In this document: positions 17,317-25,646 of the stretch, in pieces
Layout: each line of letters opens with the position of its first letter
Position numbering within the stretch: position 1 is the stretch's first letter
Origin: Anaerolineales bacterium
Lineage (GTDB): Bacteria > Chloroflexota > Anaerolineae > Anaerolineales > Villigracilaceae
NCBI GenBank assembly: GCA_014860745.1
Contig: JACZJC010000074.1
Span: forward strand, 124,001-188,000
DNA: 64,000 bases
Direction: 5' to 3'
The notes under the pieces: generated by a model
What the model saw: only the letters and a program-made list of their open reading frames with translations
Database searches by the model: none
What the model was told of the DNA's origin: nothing
Position numbers and translations under genes: made by a program

Positions 17317-18111
17317 ATGAGCAAACCTCTCATTCCAGCCCAACGGCGGGAGCGAATTCAGGAATATCTGGCTATTCACCAAATCGTCCGCACGGTTGAT
17401 TTGTGTGAAATGCTGGAAACTTCCGAAGCCACCGTTCGGCGTGATCTGGAATGGCTGGAACAGAAGGGAATTCTCGAGCGCACACATGGGGGCGCGATCT
17501 TAAACCAGCGCATGATCCTCGAACAGGAATACCAGCAGCGGGCCCAGCATCACCCGGAAGAAAAAAGACGCATCGGCGAACTTGCCGCATCCTTGATCGT
17601 GGAGGGTGATATTGTTTTCATCAACAGCGGCACAACGGCCACTCAGGTTCTTCAGCATATCCCCCGCAATTCCCGCATCACGGTTTTTACGAACAACGTT
17701 AGCGCGGTGATGGAACTCGGCGACCCGGGATACCACTACTTTATGACGGGAGGCGAATTCCAATCCCGTTCCAATTCAATCGCCGGCCGCTTCGCTCTCG
17801 ACAGCCTGGGGCTGGTCTATGCCAATAAAACGATCCTTGGCGTTGACGGAATCTCCCTAAAGCACGGCTGCACCGTGCCCACCAACCCCGAAGCGGATGT
17901 TGTCCGCAAAATGATCGAACGCACAAAGGGGCAGGTGATCGTCGTCGCCGACCACAGCAAATGGGGCGTGGTTTCGAATTTCCAGGTTGCAAATATTGAT
18001 GAGATCGACAAACTTGTGTCTGATGAACGACTTGATTCTTCGGCGCTGGAATCGCTTGCAGATCACAAAGTCTCTTGCTTGATCGCGGGTTCCACGCCCG
18101 TTCCGGCCTGA
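17317..18111 (+). CDS. DeoR/GlpR-family transcriptional regulator
   Basis: 264 residues. Residues about 8-62 are a DeoR-type helix-turn-helix, with the recognition helix in T-S-E-A-T-V-R-R-D-L-E-W-L and the usual R-T-H-G-G-A ending. The rest is the sugar-phosphate-isomerase-like sensor domain, with I-N-S-G-T-T (phosphate-binding loop), T-N-N, V-D-G-I and V-A-D-H-S-K-W-G. This family usually represses catabolic operons and is released by a phosphorylated sugar or polyol. It sits at the fork between two catabolic arms and is the natural candidate to control both. A good promoter lies upstream, but no clear ribosome site precedes the ATG. Confidence 0.9.
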   Translation: MSKPLIPAQRRERIQEYLAIHQIVRTVDLCEMLETSEATVRRDLEWLEQKGILERTHGGAILNQRMILEQEYQQRAQHHPEEKRRIGELAASLIVEGDIVFINSGTTATQVLQHIPRNSRITVFTNNVSAVMELGDPGYHYFMTGGEFQSRSNSIAGRFALDSLGLVYANKTILGVDGISLKHGCTVPTNPEADVVRKMIERTKGQVIVVADHSKWGVVSNFQVANIDEIDKLVSDERLDSSALESLADHKVSCLIAGSTPVPA

Positions 18112-18142
18112 CGCGCCCGGTTATTATTTTTGGAGAAGCCTG

Positions 18143-19141
18143 ATGTCATTTCTGTTTTCAAAAAAGCCCAAGAAAGAACCTACCCGTTTGTTCTTTGCCA
18201 CTGATATTCACGGCTCTGAGCGCACGTTCCGCAAGTTCATAAATGCGGGAAAATTCTACAACGTCAATGTGATCGTCATGGGCGGGGATATTCAAGGCAA
18301 GTTGATGATCCCCATCATCAAGGAGTCGAACGGGCATCATCGCGCCACGGTGCAGGGACGTGTGGAGCGGCTTACCACGGATGATGAATTAAAAGCACTC
18401 ACAGGCAAGCTGGATATTCTGGGTTTCTATTACAAGGTCATGGAAGAGGATGAATTCCGCGCCTTGCAAGCCGACCCAAAATCTGTGGAGACTTTATTCA
18501 ACGAGCTTGCCCGGCAAAAATTGACGAATTGGGTAAATCTGGCCGAAGAACGATTGAACGGTACCGGGATAAAATGCTTCGTCACGGGCGGCAATGACGA
18601 TGAGTGGGATGTTTTGAATGTAATGAAAACAGAACCTACAAAATCCTTTTTTGCCTGTGAAAACGAAATGGTGCAAGTTGATGACGATCATACAATGATC
18701 TCGATTGGTATAAGCACGCCGACTCCCTGGAATACCCCGCGCGAGGTTTCCGAGGAGGAATTAGGTGCAATGATAGAAAAAATGGCCGGGCTGGTCCCTG
18801 ATATGAACAAGGCCATTTTTAATTTCCACGACCCGCCAAAAGACTCTACTTTGGATACCTGTCCTATGCTGGATTGGGACAAGGATCCCCCGCAGCAAAT
18901 TGTTCAGGGAGGGCAACCCATTATGCACGGGGCAGGAAGCGCAGCCGTCCGCGAGGCGATCGAAAAACACAAGCCAATGCTTGGTCTGCATGGTCACATC
19001 CATGAATCCCAGTCTGTTGCAAAAATAGGGCGCACCACCTGCATCAACCCGGGCAGTGAATATGCAGAAGGCGTTCTGCGCGGCTGTCTGGTGACCTTTC
19101 TAGACGGCGATGTGCAGGGCTATCAAATGACAAGCGGCTGA
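18143..19141 (+). CDS. Calcineurin-like metallophosphoesterase
   Basis: 332 residues. Dinuclear metallophosphoesterase motifs appear in order: D-I-H-G (Asp21, His23), G-G-D-I-Q (Asp49), G-G-N-D-D in place of G-N-H-D, F-H-D-P-P, and G-H-I-H-E near residue 290, with N-P-G-S-E-Y next. It is likely a cytosolic phosphomonoesterase or phosphodiesterase. No signal peptide or membrane helix. GGAG precedes the ATG. It lies 31 bases after the DeoR gene and is probably cotranscribed. In this setting it could release phosphate from an organophosphate intermediate; its substrate cannot be read from the sequence. Confidence 0.85.
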   Translation: MSFLFSKKPKKEPTRLFFATDIHGSERTFRKFINAGKFYNVNVIVMGGDIQGKLMIPIIKESNGHHRATVQGRVERLTTDDELKALTGKLDILGFYYKVMEEDEFRALQADPKSVETLFNELARQKLTNWVNLAEERLNGTGIKCFVTGGNDDEWDVLNVMKTEPTKSFFACENEMVQVDDDHTMISIGISTPTPWNTPREVSEEELGAMIEKMAGLVPDMNKAIFNFHDPPKDSTLDTCPMLDWDKDPPQQIVQGGQPIMHGAGSAAVREAIEKHKPMLGLHGHIHESQSVAKIGRTTCINPGSEYAEGVLRGCLVTFLDGDVQGYQMTSG

Positions 19142-19293
19142 TAAAACGCCCCGCAGGTTTTTTTGATTAATCCTGTTTGGAAATCAAACCCGCAGGACGA
19201 TGAATGAAAGGAGGCGGCACATCCAGATCGTGTGGTTGATTTTTAAGGAGATTGTATACGGATTGAATTAATTCAAACCAAAGGAGAAAAGAA

Positions 19294-20922
19294 ATGGCTA
19301 CAGCTACGGCAAAACCAGAAGTCTTTACTCGAAAAGCCTCCGGGCTTGTACGTGTTATGTCTCCGTTCTCAGCTTTCGTCTATAACATTTTGACGATGGG
19401 CTTGATCTTTCCCTGGACGTATCTTTGGGCGCCGGGTGCGTTGCCGGGCGGCAAACTCGTCTGGGGAATTTTGCTCGCGATGGTGATCGAAATTCCCATT
19501 GCGCTTGTGTATGTGTGGCTTTCCACAGCCATGCCCCGCTCCGGCGGTGACTATGTTTTTCAGAGCCGCGTCTTTGGCGGCGGTGTGGCGTTCACGGTTG
19601 TGATGTCCGGCTATGTCATCTGGATCCTGCAATGGGTTGCCCTGTCGGGATGGCTGCTGGCATATTTGGGATTTGCGCCCTTGTTCCTTGGGCTTGGCGC
19701 ATTTACCGACAACGCTGCCATGACCAACCTGGGGTTGTGGTTCACCGGCTCGACGGGCATCATCATCACCAGCATTCTTAATGCCTTTGTTGCCATGATG
19801 ATCCTCATCAGCGGTTTCAAGAATTATGTCCGCTTCCAATCTGTGATGATCGTTGGCACCCTGCTTGCCTTTATTACCATGCTGGCTGTACTTTTCACGG
19901 GGAACCCCGATTCTTCTGTGGCGAAGTTGGATGCATTTGCGCTTGCCATCAGCGGTGTATCGAACTTTGTTCAAACCGCCAAAGACGCCACCGTCGCGGC
20001 AGGTATCGACCTGAATCCTCCCTTCAGCATGATCGCGACCTTGCTGGTTGCGCCCATCGCATGGACATCCCTGCAGTGGGCGACATATTCTGCCCAGCAG
20101 AACGGTGAGATTAAGAATGCGCGCTCGTTCAAGGACCAATTGTTCATTATCGTCGGTTCGTTGATCTTTACCGGCATTCTGCTTGCCATCCTCGCCGCCG
20201 CTCTTGAGAAGGCAGTGGGCACAGAGTTTCTTTACATTGCCGGTGCTGGATATTGGTCTTTGATTGGCGAAGCAACCATTTCCGGTTTCTGGCTGTGGCC
20301 CAATATTATTGCTGTGGCGCTGTCTGGCAGTCCGCTGGTGGTCATCATCATCGGCCTCGGCTATATCCTAAACTCGCATCAGATTGTCCACAACTGCTAC
20401 ATCGGCATGACGCGCGTCATGGTCGCCATGTCGCTCGACCGCCTGCTCCCCGAAGCGATTAGCAAGGTGGACGACAAACGCCATACGCCGGCCAATGCGC
20501 ATTGGGCGTATTTCATCGCCAGTATCCCGGTCATCCTGTTGTACAACCTGTACCCCGGCTGGGTTGGGCTGACACTTGGTGTAACGTTCGCCTGTGGTTA
20601 CGTGTTCGTCATCACCTGCCTGGCAGGTGCCTTGCTCCCATATCGCGCAAAGGATGTATACGAGTCTTCGCCCGGCGCAGCCTACAAGGTTGGCGGCATT
20701 CCGCTGGTGACTATTCTGGGCGGGCTTGGTTTTATCTTTGGTACGGTCTTCCTATTGATGTTCATGTTCGATCCGCGTCTCGGTCTGACCAGCCCCCTGG
20801 CTTACCAGATCGTGTTCGGTGTACTGCTCGTTTCGGCGATCTGGTATTTCATTGCCAAGAATACGCAGAAATCCAAAGGCATCAACGTGGATTACGCCTT
20901 CAAGGAAATTCCACCGGAATAA
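19294..20922 (+). CDS. APC-superfamily amino acid/amine permease, copy 2
   Basis: 542 residues with about twelve to fourteen hydrophobic helices. The first helix region (S-P-F-S-A-F-V-Y-N-I) and the P-R-S-G-G-D-Y-V-F-Q-S-R segment fit APC-family transporters, which import amino acids and polyamines by ion symport. It is only distantly similar to the permease at 7074 and lacks its choline-branch motifs, so the two arms use different transporters. AAAGGAG lies before the ATG. A GTAGGG-type palindrome follows the stop, then the kinase copy 2. It is likely the importer for the amine processed by the plus-arm enzymes. Confidence 0.85.
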   Translation: MATATAKPEVFTRKASGLVRVMSPFSAFVYNILTMGLIFPWTYLWAPGALPGGKLVWGILLAMVIEIPIALVYVWLSTAMPRSGGDYVFQSRVFGGGVAFTVVMSGYVIWILQWVALSGWLLAYLGFAPLFLGLGAFTDNAAMTNLGLWFTGSTGIIITSILNAFVAMMILISGFKNYVRFQSVMIVGTLLAFITMLAVLFTGNPDSSVAKLDAFALAISGVSNFVQTAKDATVAAGIDLNPPFSMIATLLVAPIAWTSLQWATYSAQQNGEIKNARSFKDQLFIIVGSLIFTGILLAILAAALEKAVGTEFLYIAGAGYWSLIGEATISGFWLWPNIIAVALSGSPLVVIIIGLGYILNSHQIVHNCYIGMTRVMVAMSLDRLLPEAISKVDDKRHTPANAHWAYFIASIPVILLYNLYPGWVGLTLGVTFACGYVFVITCLAGALLPYRAKDVYESSPGAAYKVGGIPLVTILGGLGFIFGTVFLLMFMFDPRLGLTSPLAYQIVFGVLLVSAIWYFIAKNTQKSKGINVDYAFKEIPPE

Positions 20923-20947
20923 TACAATCTTTATGAGCGTCTGAAAC

Positions 20948-21005
20948 GTAGGGACACAGCGGGTCGACAATGATTGTGACGATAAATATTTCGCTGTGTC
21001 CCTAC
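20948..21005. repeat. Palindromic element, GTAGGG...CCCTAC family, intergenic
   Basis: 58 bases with 14-base perfect inverted ends, GTAGGGACACAGCG and CGCTGTGTCCCTAC. It lies in the gap between permease copy 2 and kinase copy 2, 20 bases before the kinase ATG. Its ends match the family at 43548 and 41488, but the inner sequence differs. Confidence 0.85.
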
Positions 21006-21024
21006 AATCTTATAAGGAGAATTA

Positions 21025-21924
21025 ATGTCAGTCATCGAAGAAGTGGTTGCAAAAATCGAAGATTGGAAAGGGAATGATATATCCATTCAGCCGTTATCCG
21101 GCGGACTGACCAACACCAACTTTAAAGTGGATGTAGACGGGATTCCATATTTTGTGCGCGTACCCGGCGAAAGCACGGAACTGCTGGCCATCGACCGCAA
21201 GAACGAATACTACAACACCAAAGCTGCTGGTGAGGCGGGTGTGGCGCCGAGAATTCTTCATCACCTGCCCGAATACAATGTGATGGTGATCGAATTCCTG
21301 AATGGAAAGACGATGTCGAAGGAAACGTTGGGCGAAAAAGGGATGCCGACCCGTATGGCGCAGGCCATCAAAAAATTGAATCAAGGCGCGCGCTTCTTTT
21401 CGGACTTCAACATGTTCCGCCTCACGGAGTATTACCTCCGCCTGTGCAGTGAGCGTGGAATAAAAATCCCGAAGGGATATGATGAACGCATGGAGACGGT
21501 CAAGCTCATTGAACAGGCCATGAGCGTCAGGCCGTTACCCACCGTCCCATGCAATAACGACTTGCTGGCTGAAAATTATATTGACGATGGAAATCAGCTC
21601 TGGTTGATCGATTATGAATACAGCGGGAACAACGATCCGACTTTCGAGTTGGGCAACACCTGCCAGGAAATGCAATTTAACGACGAGCAGATCGCGGAAG
21701 TCTGTGCGGCGTATTTTGGTGAGGCAAAAACGGATATGATCGCCCGCATGAAATTGAACATGATCATGTCAGATGTGGGCTGGGGATTGTGGGCCGCCAT
21801 TCAGGCGAAGATATCCACCATCGATTTTGACTTTTGGGGCTGGGCCATCGAACGCTGGGGCAGGGCCGAGGAAAAAATGGATTCGAACGAGTTTGAGGGG
21901 TGGCTGATGGACGTGAAAAATTAA
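21025..21924 (+). CDS. Choline/ethanolamine-kinase-like phosphotransferase (APH fold), copy 2
   Basis: 299 residues, homologous in layout to copy 1: the same L-S-G-G-L-T-N-T-N-F-K nucleotide loop and the C-terminal L-I-D-Y-E-Y-S-G-N-N-D-P metal site of choline kinases. In the Brenner motif the usual His is Asn (C-N-N-D-L-L-A-E-N), while catalytic Asp and the last Asn remain. The change may tune or weaken catalysis. AAGGAG lies before the ATG. It is followed by the second dehydrogenase-GcvT gene, as copy 1 is linked to the first. An ATP-dependent kinase of an amino alcohol or related compound is the best call. Confidence 0.8.
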   Translation: MSVIEEVVAKIEDWKGNDISIQPLSGGLTNTNFKVDVDGIPYFVRVPGESTELLAIDRKNEYYNTKAAGEAGVAPRILHHLPEYNVMVIEFLNGKTMSKETLGEKGMPTRMAQAIKKLNQGARFFSDFNMFRLTEYYLRLCSERGIKIPKGYDERMETVKLIEQAMSVRPLPTVPCNNDLLAENYIDDGNQLWLIDYEYSGNNDPTFELGNTCQEMQFNDEQIAEVCAAYFGEAKTDMIARMKLNMIMSDVGWGLWAAIQAKISTIDFDFWGWAIERWGRAEEKMDSNEFEGWLMDVKN

Positions 21925-21975
21925 TTGCGCAGCGGAGTTGCAAATCCGCCTTACGCAAAATAAAAGGTGAAATAA

Positions 21976-24405
21976 ATGAAAACGCAAGCGGAAATTGTTG
22001 TGATCGGCGGCGGGATTTTCGGGGCGCAGGTTGCGTATCACCTTGCAAAGTACGGGCGCAAGGATGTTGTGATCATCGAAAAGGGCGAGATCGCGAGCGG
22101 TGAATCGTCTCATGCGGCGGGGCTGGTGACCCAGTTTGCCACCTCGCAGGCCATGCTCAAATTCCGCATGTACAGTGTTGAGTTGTACAGTGAGCTGGGA
22201 TTGTTCAACCACGTAGGCAGTTTACGAGTCGCTTCCAGCAAGGAACAACTTAAAGAGTTGGAGCGCAGCGTGAGTCGCGCCAAGGCATTGGGTTTGGATT
22301 GCGAAGTCATCGGCCCTGATGAAGCGGTGAAACATATGCCGCAAATTTCAAACAAGGATTTATACGGCGGCATTTATCTCCCGCGGGATGGGCAGCTCGA
22401 CCCGTATATTACAACCACTTCAATGGCGAAGTTTGCCAAAGACCTCGGTGTGGAAATATATACGAACACCCGTGTGACGGGGATCAAGCTTTCGGCGAAG
22501 GGGGAGATCGAGCGAGTGGTGACAGATAAGGGCGAGATCCGATGCGAGATCGTCATCAATGCGGCGGGGTTGTGGGCTCCGCGCATCGCCGCCATGGTGG
22601 GACTGCACTTCCCAACCACCCCAGTGGACCATCAACATATCGCATTGCGGGCTGTGCCCGGCCATGAATTTTCGTCAGACACGCCTTGCTTGCGAGACCC
22701 AGACAATTTGGTGTACATGCGCCAGGAAGCAGGCGGACTTGTCATTGGTGGGTACGAACCAAAACCGCTGCCGCGTTGGATCGACGGCACGCCATGGGAA
22801 CATGGCAGCAAGAGTTTCCCCGGCGATTTTGACCAATTTGAAATGCTGCTCGAAGGAGCCATCCGACGGCTGCCATTTTTGGATCAAGCCGGTATCATCA
22901 CTCTGGTGCGACATCCGGGCGCGTACACGCCGGATTGCCAGCCCTTGTTGGGTCCGATGGCTGGAGTGCGCGGAATGTGGATGATGGCGGGCATTTCTCT
23001 CAATGGATATGGCGGCGCAGGCGGAATGGGCAAGCTGCTGGCTGAGTGGATCATCGAAGGCGAAGCGCCGATGGATGTGTATGCCTACCGTGCCACCCGC
23101 TTTGGCAATTATTATTCAGACCCCGTATATGCGGCAGACCGTACAGTGGAAAGTGTCAAGTATTACTATCGGATGAGATTCCCGCATGACGAACATGAAA
23201 CAGCGCGGCCACATCGTGTGAGTCCGGTCCATTTCCGTTTGATGGAAAAAGGCGCAGTCTATGGCGAAAAGTTTGGCTGGGAACGCGTAAATTATTTCGA
23301 ACCAGGAAAGGAATCGCGCCGCATGGGGGAGGATCAGCGCCAGTTTGGCTGGAACAAGCCGCCGTTCTTCGACCGTGTGGGGCAGGAGCATGTTGCCACC
23401 CGCGAACGCGTCACGCTTTTCGACCTGACCTCGTTTGGAAAGATCGAAGTGAAAGGCAAAGGCGCACTGCCTTTGTTGCAGCGCCTGACAGACAGCGACA
23501 TCAACAAGCCTGTCGGCAGTGCAATTTACACGCAATTCCTGAACACACGCGGCGGGATTGAATCGGACTTGACCGTTACGCGTTTGGGTGAGGATAATTT
23601 CTGGGTTATCACAGGTTCGGGATTCATAGCGAACGATCTGGCGCGTATCCAGATGCATGTGGATGAAAAAGATGGTGAGGTATCCATCCGTGATATCACG
23701 CAGGATTATGCCTGTCTTGCTCTGTGGGGACCGAAGGCGCGCGCGGTGTTGTCGCAGATTACCACCAGCGATGTATCAAATTCCGCCCACCCATATTTAC
23801 AGACCAAGCAGATCGATATCAACGGCACAAAGGTGTACGCACAACGTGTCAGTTATGCGGGCGAGTTGGGTTGGGAGCTTTACATTCCCAATCAACGCGC
23901 CACGCCCGTGTGGGATATGCTCATTGAAGCGGGCAGGGAGTTTGGTCTTGAAGTCGGCGGTTACAAGGTGCTTGATTCATTGCGGCTTGAGAAAGGCTAT
24001 CGTTATTTCACGACCGATATCACCCCGTCTGAAACTCCCTACGAAGGCGGGCTTGGCTTCTGCGTTCATCTCGATAAAGGCGACTTCATTGGCCGGGATG
24101 CCCTGGTCAAACAAAAAGCAGAGGGCATCCGCCGCAAACTATGTACCCTTACCTTAACCGATGGTGATGAGTTCACTCAAATCTACGGCGGCGAAGCAAT
24201 TTATCACAAAGAAAAGGTATTATCCCGCGTCCGCAGCGGTGGATATGGATATACCTTGAAGAAGAATATACTGTATGCCTACCTGCCCATTGAAATGGCA
24301 AAACAGGGCAACCGCTTCATTGTTGACCTGATAGAAGGTCGGCGTGAAGCGGAAGTGACCGCGTCTGTGTTATTCGACCCGAAAGGCGAGAGGGCGCGCG
24401 CGTGA
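21976..24405 (+). CDS. Dimethylglycine/sarcosine-dehydrogenase-type FAD enzyme fused to GcvT domain, copy 2
   Basis: 809 residues with the same two-part build as copy 1: FAD domain (G-G-G-I-F-G near residue 11; His46 in G-E-S-S-H-A-A-G-L as likely covalent FAD ligand) and a C-terminal folate-binding GcvT domain with L-R-L-E-K-G-Y-R-Y and F-I-G-R-D-A-L-V-K-Q-K-A-E-G-I. The latter stretch is shared almost exactly with copy 1, but the FAD domains differ clearly, so the pair is an old duplication with distinct substrates. It should remove N-methyl groups oxidatively and load tetrahydrofolate. It stands between kinase copy 2 and the PfkB-like gene. A short AAGGTG site precedes the ATG. Confidence 0.9.
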   Translation: MKTQAEIVVIGGGIFGAQVAYHLAKYGRKDVVIIEKGEIASGESSHAAGLVTQFATSQAMLKFRMYSVELYSELGLFNHVGSLRVASSKEQLKELERSVSRAKALGLDCEVIGPDEAVKHMPQISNKDLYGGIYLPRDGQLDPYITTTSMAKFAKDLGVEIYTNTRVTGIKLSAKGEIERVVTDKGEIRCEIVINAAGLWAPRIAAMVGLHFPTTPVDHQHIALRAVPGHEFSSDTPCLRDPDNLVYMRQEAGGLVIGGYEPKPLPRWIDGTPWEHGSKSFPGDFDQFEMLLEGAIRRLPFLDQAGIITLVRHPGAYTPDCQPLLGPMAGVRGMWMMAGISLNGYGGAGGMGKLLAEWIIEGEAPMDVYAYRATRFGNYYSDPVYAADRTVESVKYYYRMRFPHDEHETARPHRVSPVHFRLMEKGAVYGEKFGWERVNYFEPGKESRRMGEDQRQFGWNKPPFFDRVGQEHVATRERVTLFDLTSFGKIEVKGKGALPLLQRLTDSDINKPVGSAIYTQFLNTRGGIESDLTVTRLGEDNFWVITGSGFIANDLARIQMHVDEKDGEVSIRDITQDYACLALWGPKARAVLSQITTSDVSNSAHPYLQTKQIDINGTKVYAQRVSYAGELGWELYIPNQRATPVWDMLIEAGREFGLEVGGYKVLDSLRLEKGYRYFTTDITPSETPYEGGLGFCVHLDKGDFIGRDALVKQKAEGIRRKLCTLTLTDGDEFTQIYGGEAIYHKEKVLSRVRSGGYGYTLKKNILYAYLPIEMAKQGNRFIVDLIEGRREAEVTASVLFDPKGERARA

Positions 24406-24416
24406 AAATGAATTTT

Positions 24417-24493
24417 AAACACGAAGGACACAAAGGTCACGAAGGAAGTGCAATAAAAGGGTTTCCCCTTTGTGTACTTCATGCCCTTTGTAT
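24417..24493. repeat. ACACGAAGGACACAAAGG-type palindromic repeat
   Basis: The left arm (AAACACGAAGGACACAAAGG...) is mirrored, with several mismatches, by the right arm (...CCTTTGTGTACTTCATGCCC). It occupies the gap between dehydrogenase copy 2 and the PfkB-like gene, so an in-frame ATG at 24472 is repeat sequence rather than the true start. Confidence 0.65.
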
Positions 24494-24504
24494 TTAATTT
24501 TTTT

Positions 24505-25602
24505 ATGGATCAAAAGAAATCAAATAACCTTGCGTATATTGGCTTCGGCATGTTGACGCCCGTCTACATCATGGCGCTGGATAAGCTCCCAAAACGTAAT
24601 ACCGGCGCGGTCGTTCATCAGGTCAGCGAATATGTTTACGACGATGCAGCGATCATTGCCTGCAATCTACGTCAATGGAATGTGCCTACTGCCATGATAG
24701 GCACTTCCGTCGGTGACGACCTGCTCGGGCGCCATGTTGCAGATACCTTGAAAAAAATGGGAGTGCAGGGCAGGGTGCGTTTTACAAAAAAATATAAAAC
24801 GCCGCTCGAAGTCAACGTCTCGGACAGAAAAGGCGCGCGCACCTATTTCTGGCAGCGCTCCGAGGAAATCCTGAGTACGTTGGATACCGCCGACCTTTCC
24901 TTGATTAAGAAATCCAAATTGCTGTACGTGGATTGGTACGACGGCGACGCGCACATCCTGCGCGCAATGAAAGAGGCTCACCGCCGTCATGTGCCGGTCT
25001 TCCTGAATTTTGAGCATGGGCATAACCATCCAGAACTGCTCAAGAAATACGCGGGTTTGGTCACGATCTGCCAGGCGGTGACGGATGCCGCCCAGATCGG
25101 CAAAAAACAAGCCATGTTATCTGTGGCGCGTAAACTGTTTAATTCTGGTATAAAGACAGCCATCATCACCATGGCCAGCCAGGGCTGTATGGTTGTCCAC
25201 GGCGAGGAGATCATCCGCGTGCACGCGCCCAAGGTAAAAGCCGTGGATGGATCAGGCGCAGGCGCAACTTTCTCCTCAGGTTATATTTATGGTTATCTTC
25301 ATGGGTGGAGTCTCGAAGATTCCGTCCGTTTTGCGATTGCGGCGGCATCCCTCAAGGTGACCCATTCCGGTTTGAAGATGCACCCGCTGCAGGAGATCGC
25401 AGCATTGGCGAGGACCCTGCGGGTTGACCACATGGTCTATCGCGGCGACCAGTTCCATACGATGAGAAAATTATTTCGACTTCCGCAAAGCGGGCCGCTT
25501 GTCGATAACGCTTTGGTTTCCGGCGGACGCAAGCTGGCTGAAAAGTTTTTACCAAAGAAAAAGATCGAACGCAGAAAGATCAAGAGATCGCTGGTTGAAT
25601 AA
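24505..25602 (+). CDS. PfkB/ribokinase-family protein with an altered catalytic motif
   Basis: About 365 residues of ribokinase fold. Seen: N-terminal G-x-G and substrate segments, the D-D-L-L-G-R-H element, and the C-terminal family signature as D-G-S-G-A-G-A-T-F. In active PfkB kinases that signature reads G-A-G-D, the Asp being the catalytic base; here it is Ala254. The protein may be a weak kinase, use another residue, or act as a binding or sensing protein. The C-terminal 60 residues are basic. I start at 24505 because the longer frame begins in a repeat; no ribosome site is clear. Placed between demethylating enzymes, a sugar- or amine-linked role is plausible but unproven. Confidence 0.75.
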   Translation: MDQKKSNNLAYIGFGMLTPVYIMALDKLPKRNTGAVVHQVSEYVYDDAAIIACNLRQWNVPTAMIGTSVGDDLLGRHVADTLKKMGVQGRVRFTKKYKTPLEVNVSDRKGARTYFWQRSEEILSTLDTADLSLIKKSKLLYVDWYDGDAHILRAMKEAHRRHVPVFLNFEHGHNHPELLKKYAGLVTICQAVTDAAQIGKKQAMLSVARKLFNSGIKTAIITMASQGCMVVHGEEIIRVHAPKVKAVDGSGAGATFSSGYIYGYLHGWSLEDSVRFAIAAASLKVTHSGLKMHPLQEIAALARTLRVDHMVYRGDQFHTMRKLFRLPQSGPLVDNALVSGGRKLAEKFLPKKKIERRKIKRSLVE

Positions 25603-25646
25603 CACCGTTGATTCATAAGCACGAATTTATTGGAAGGAAAAGACTC

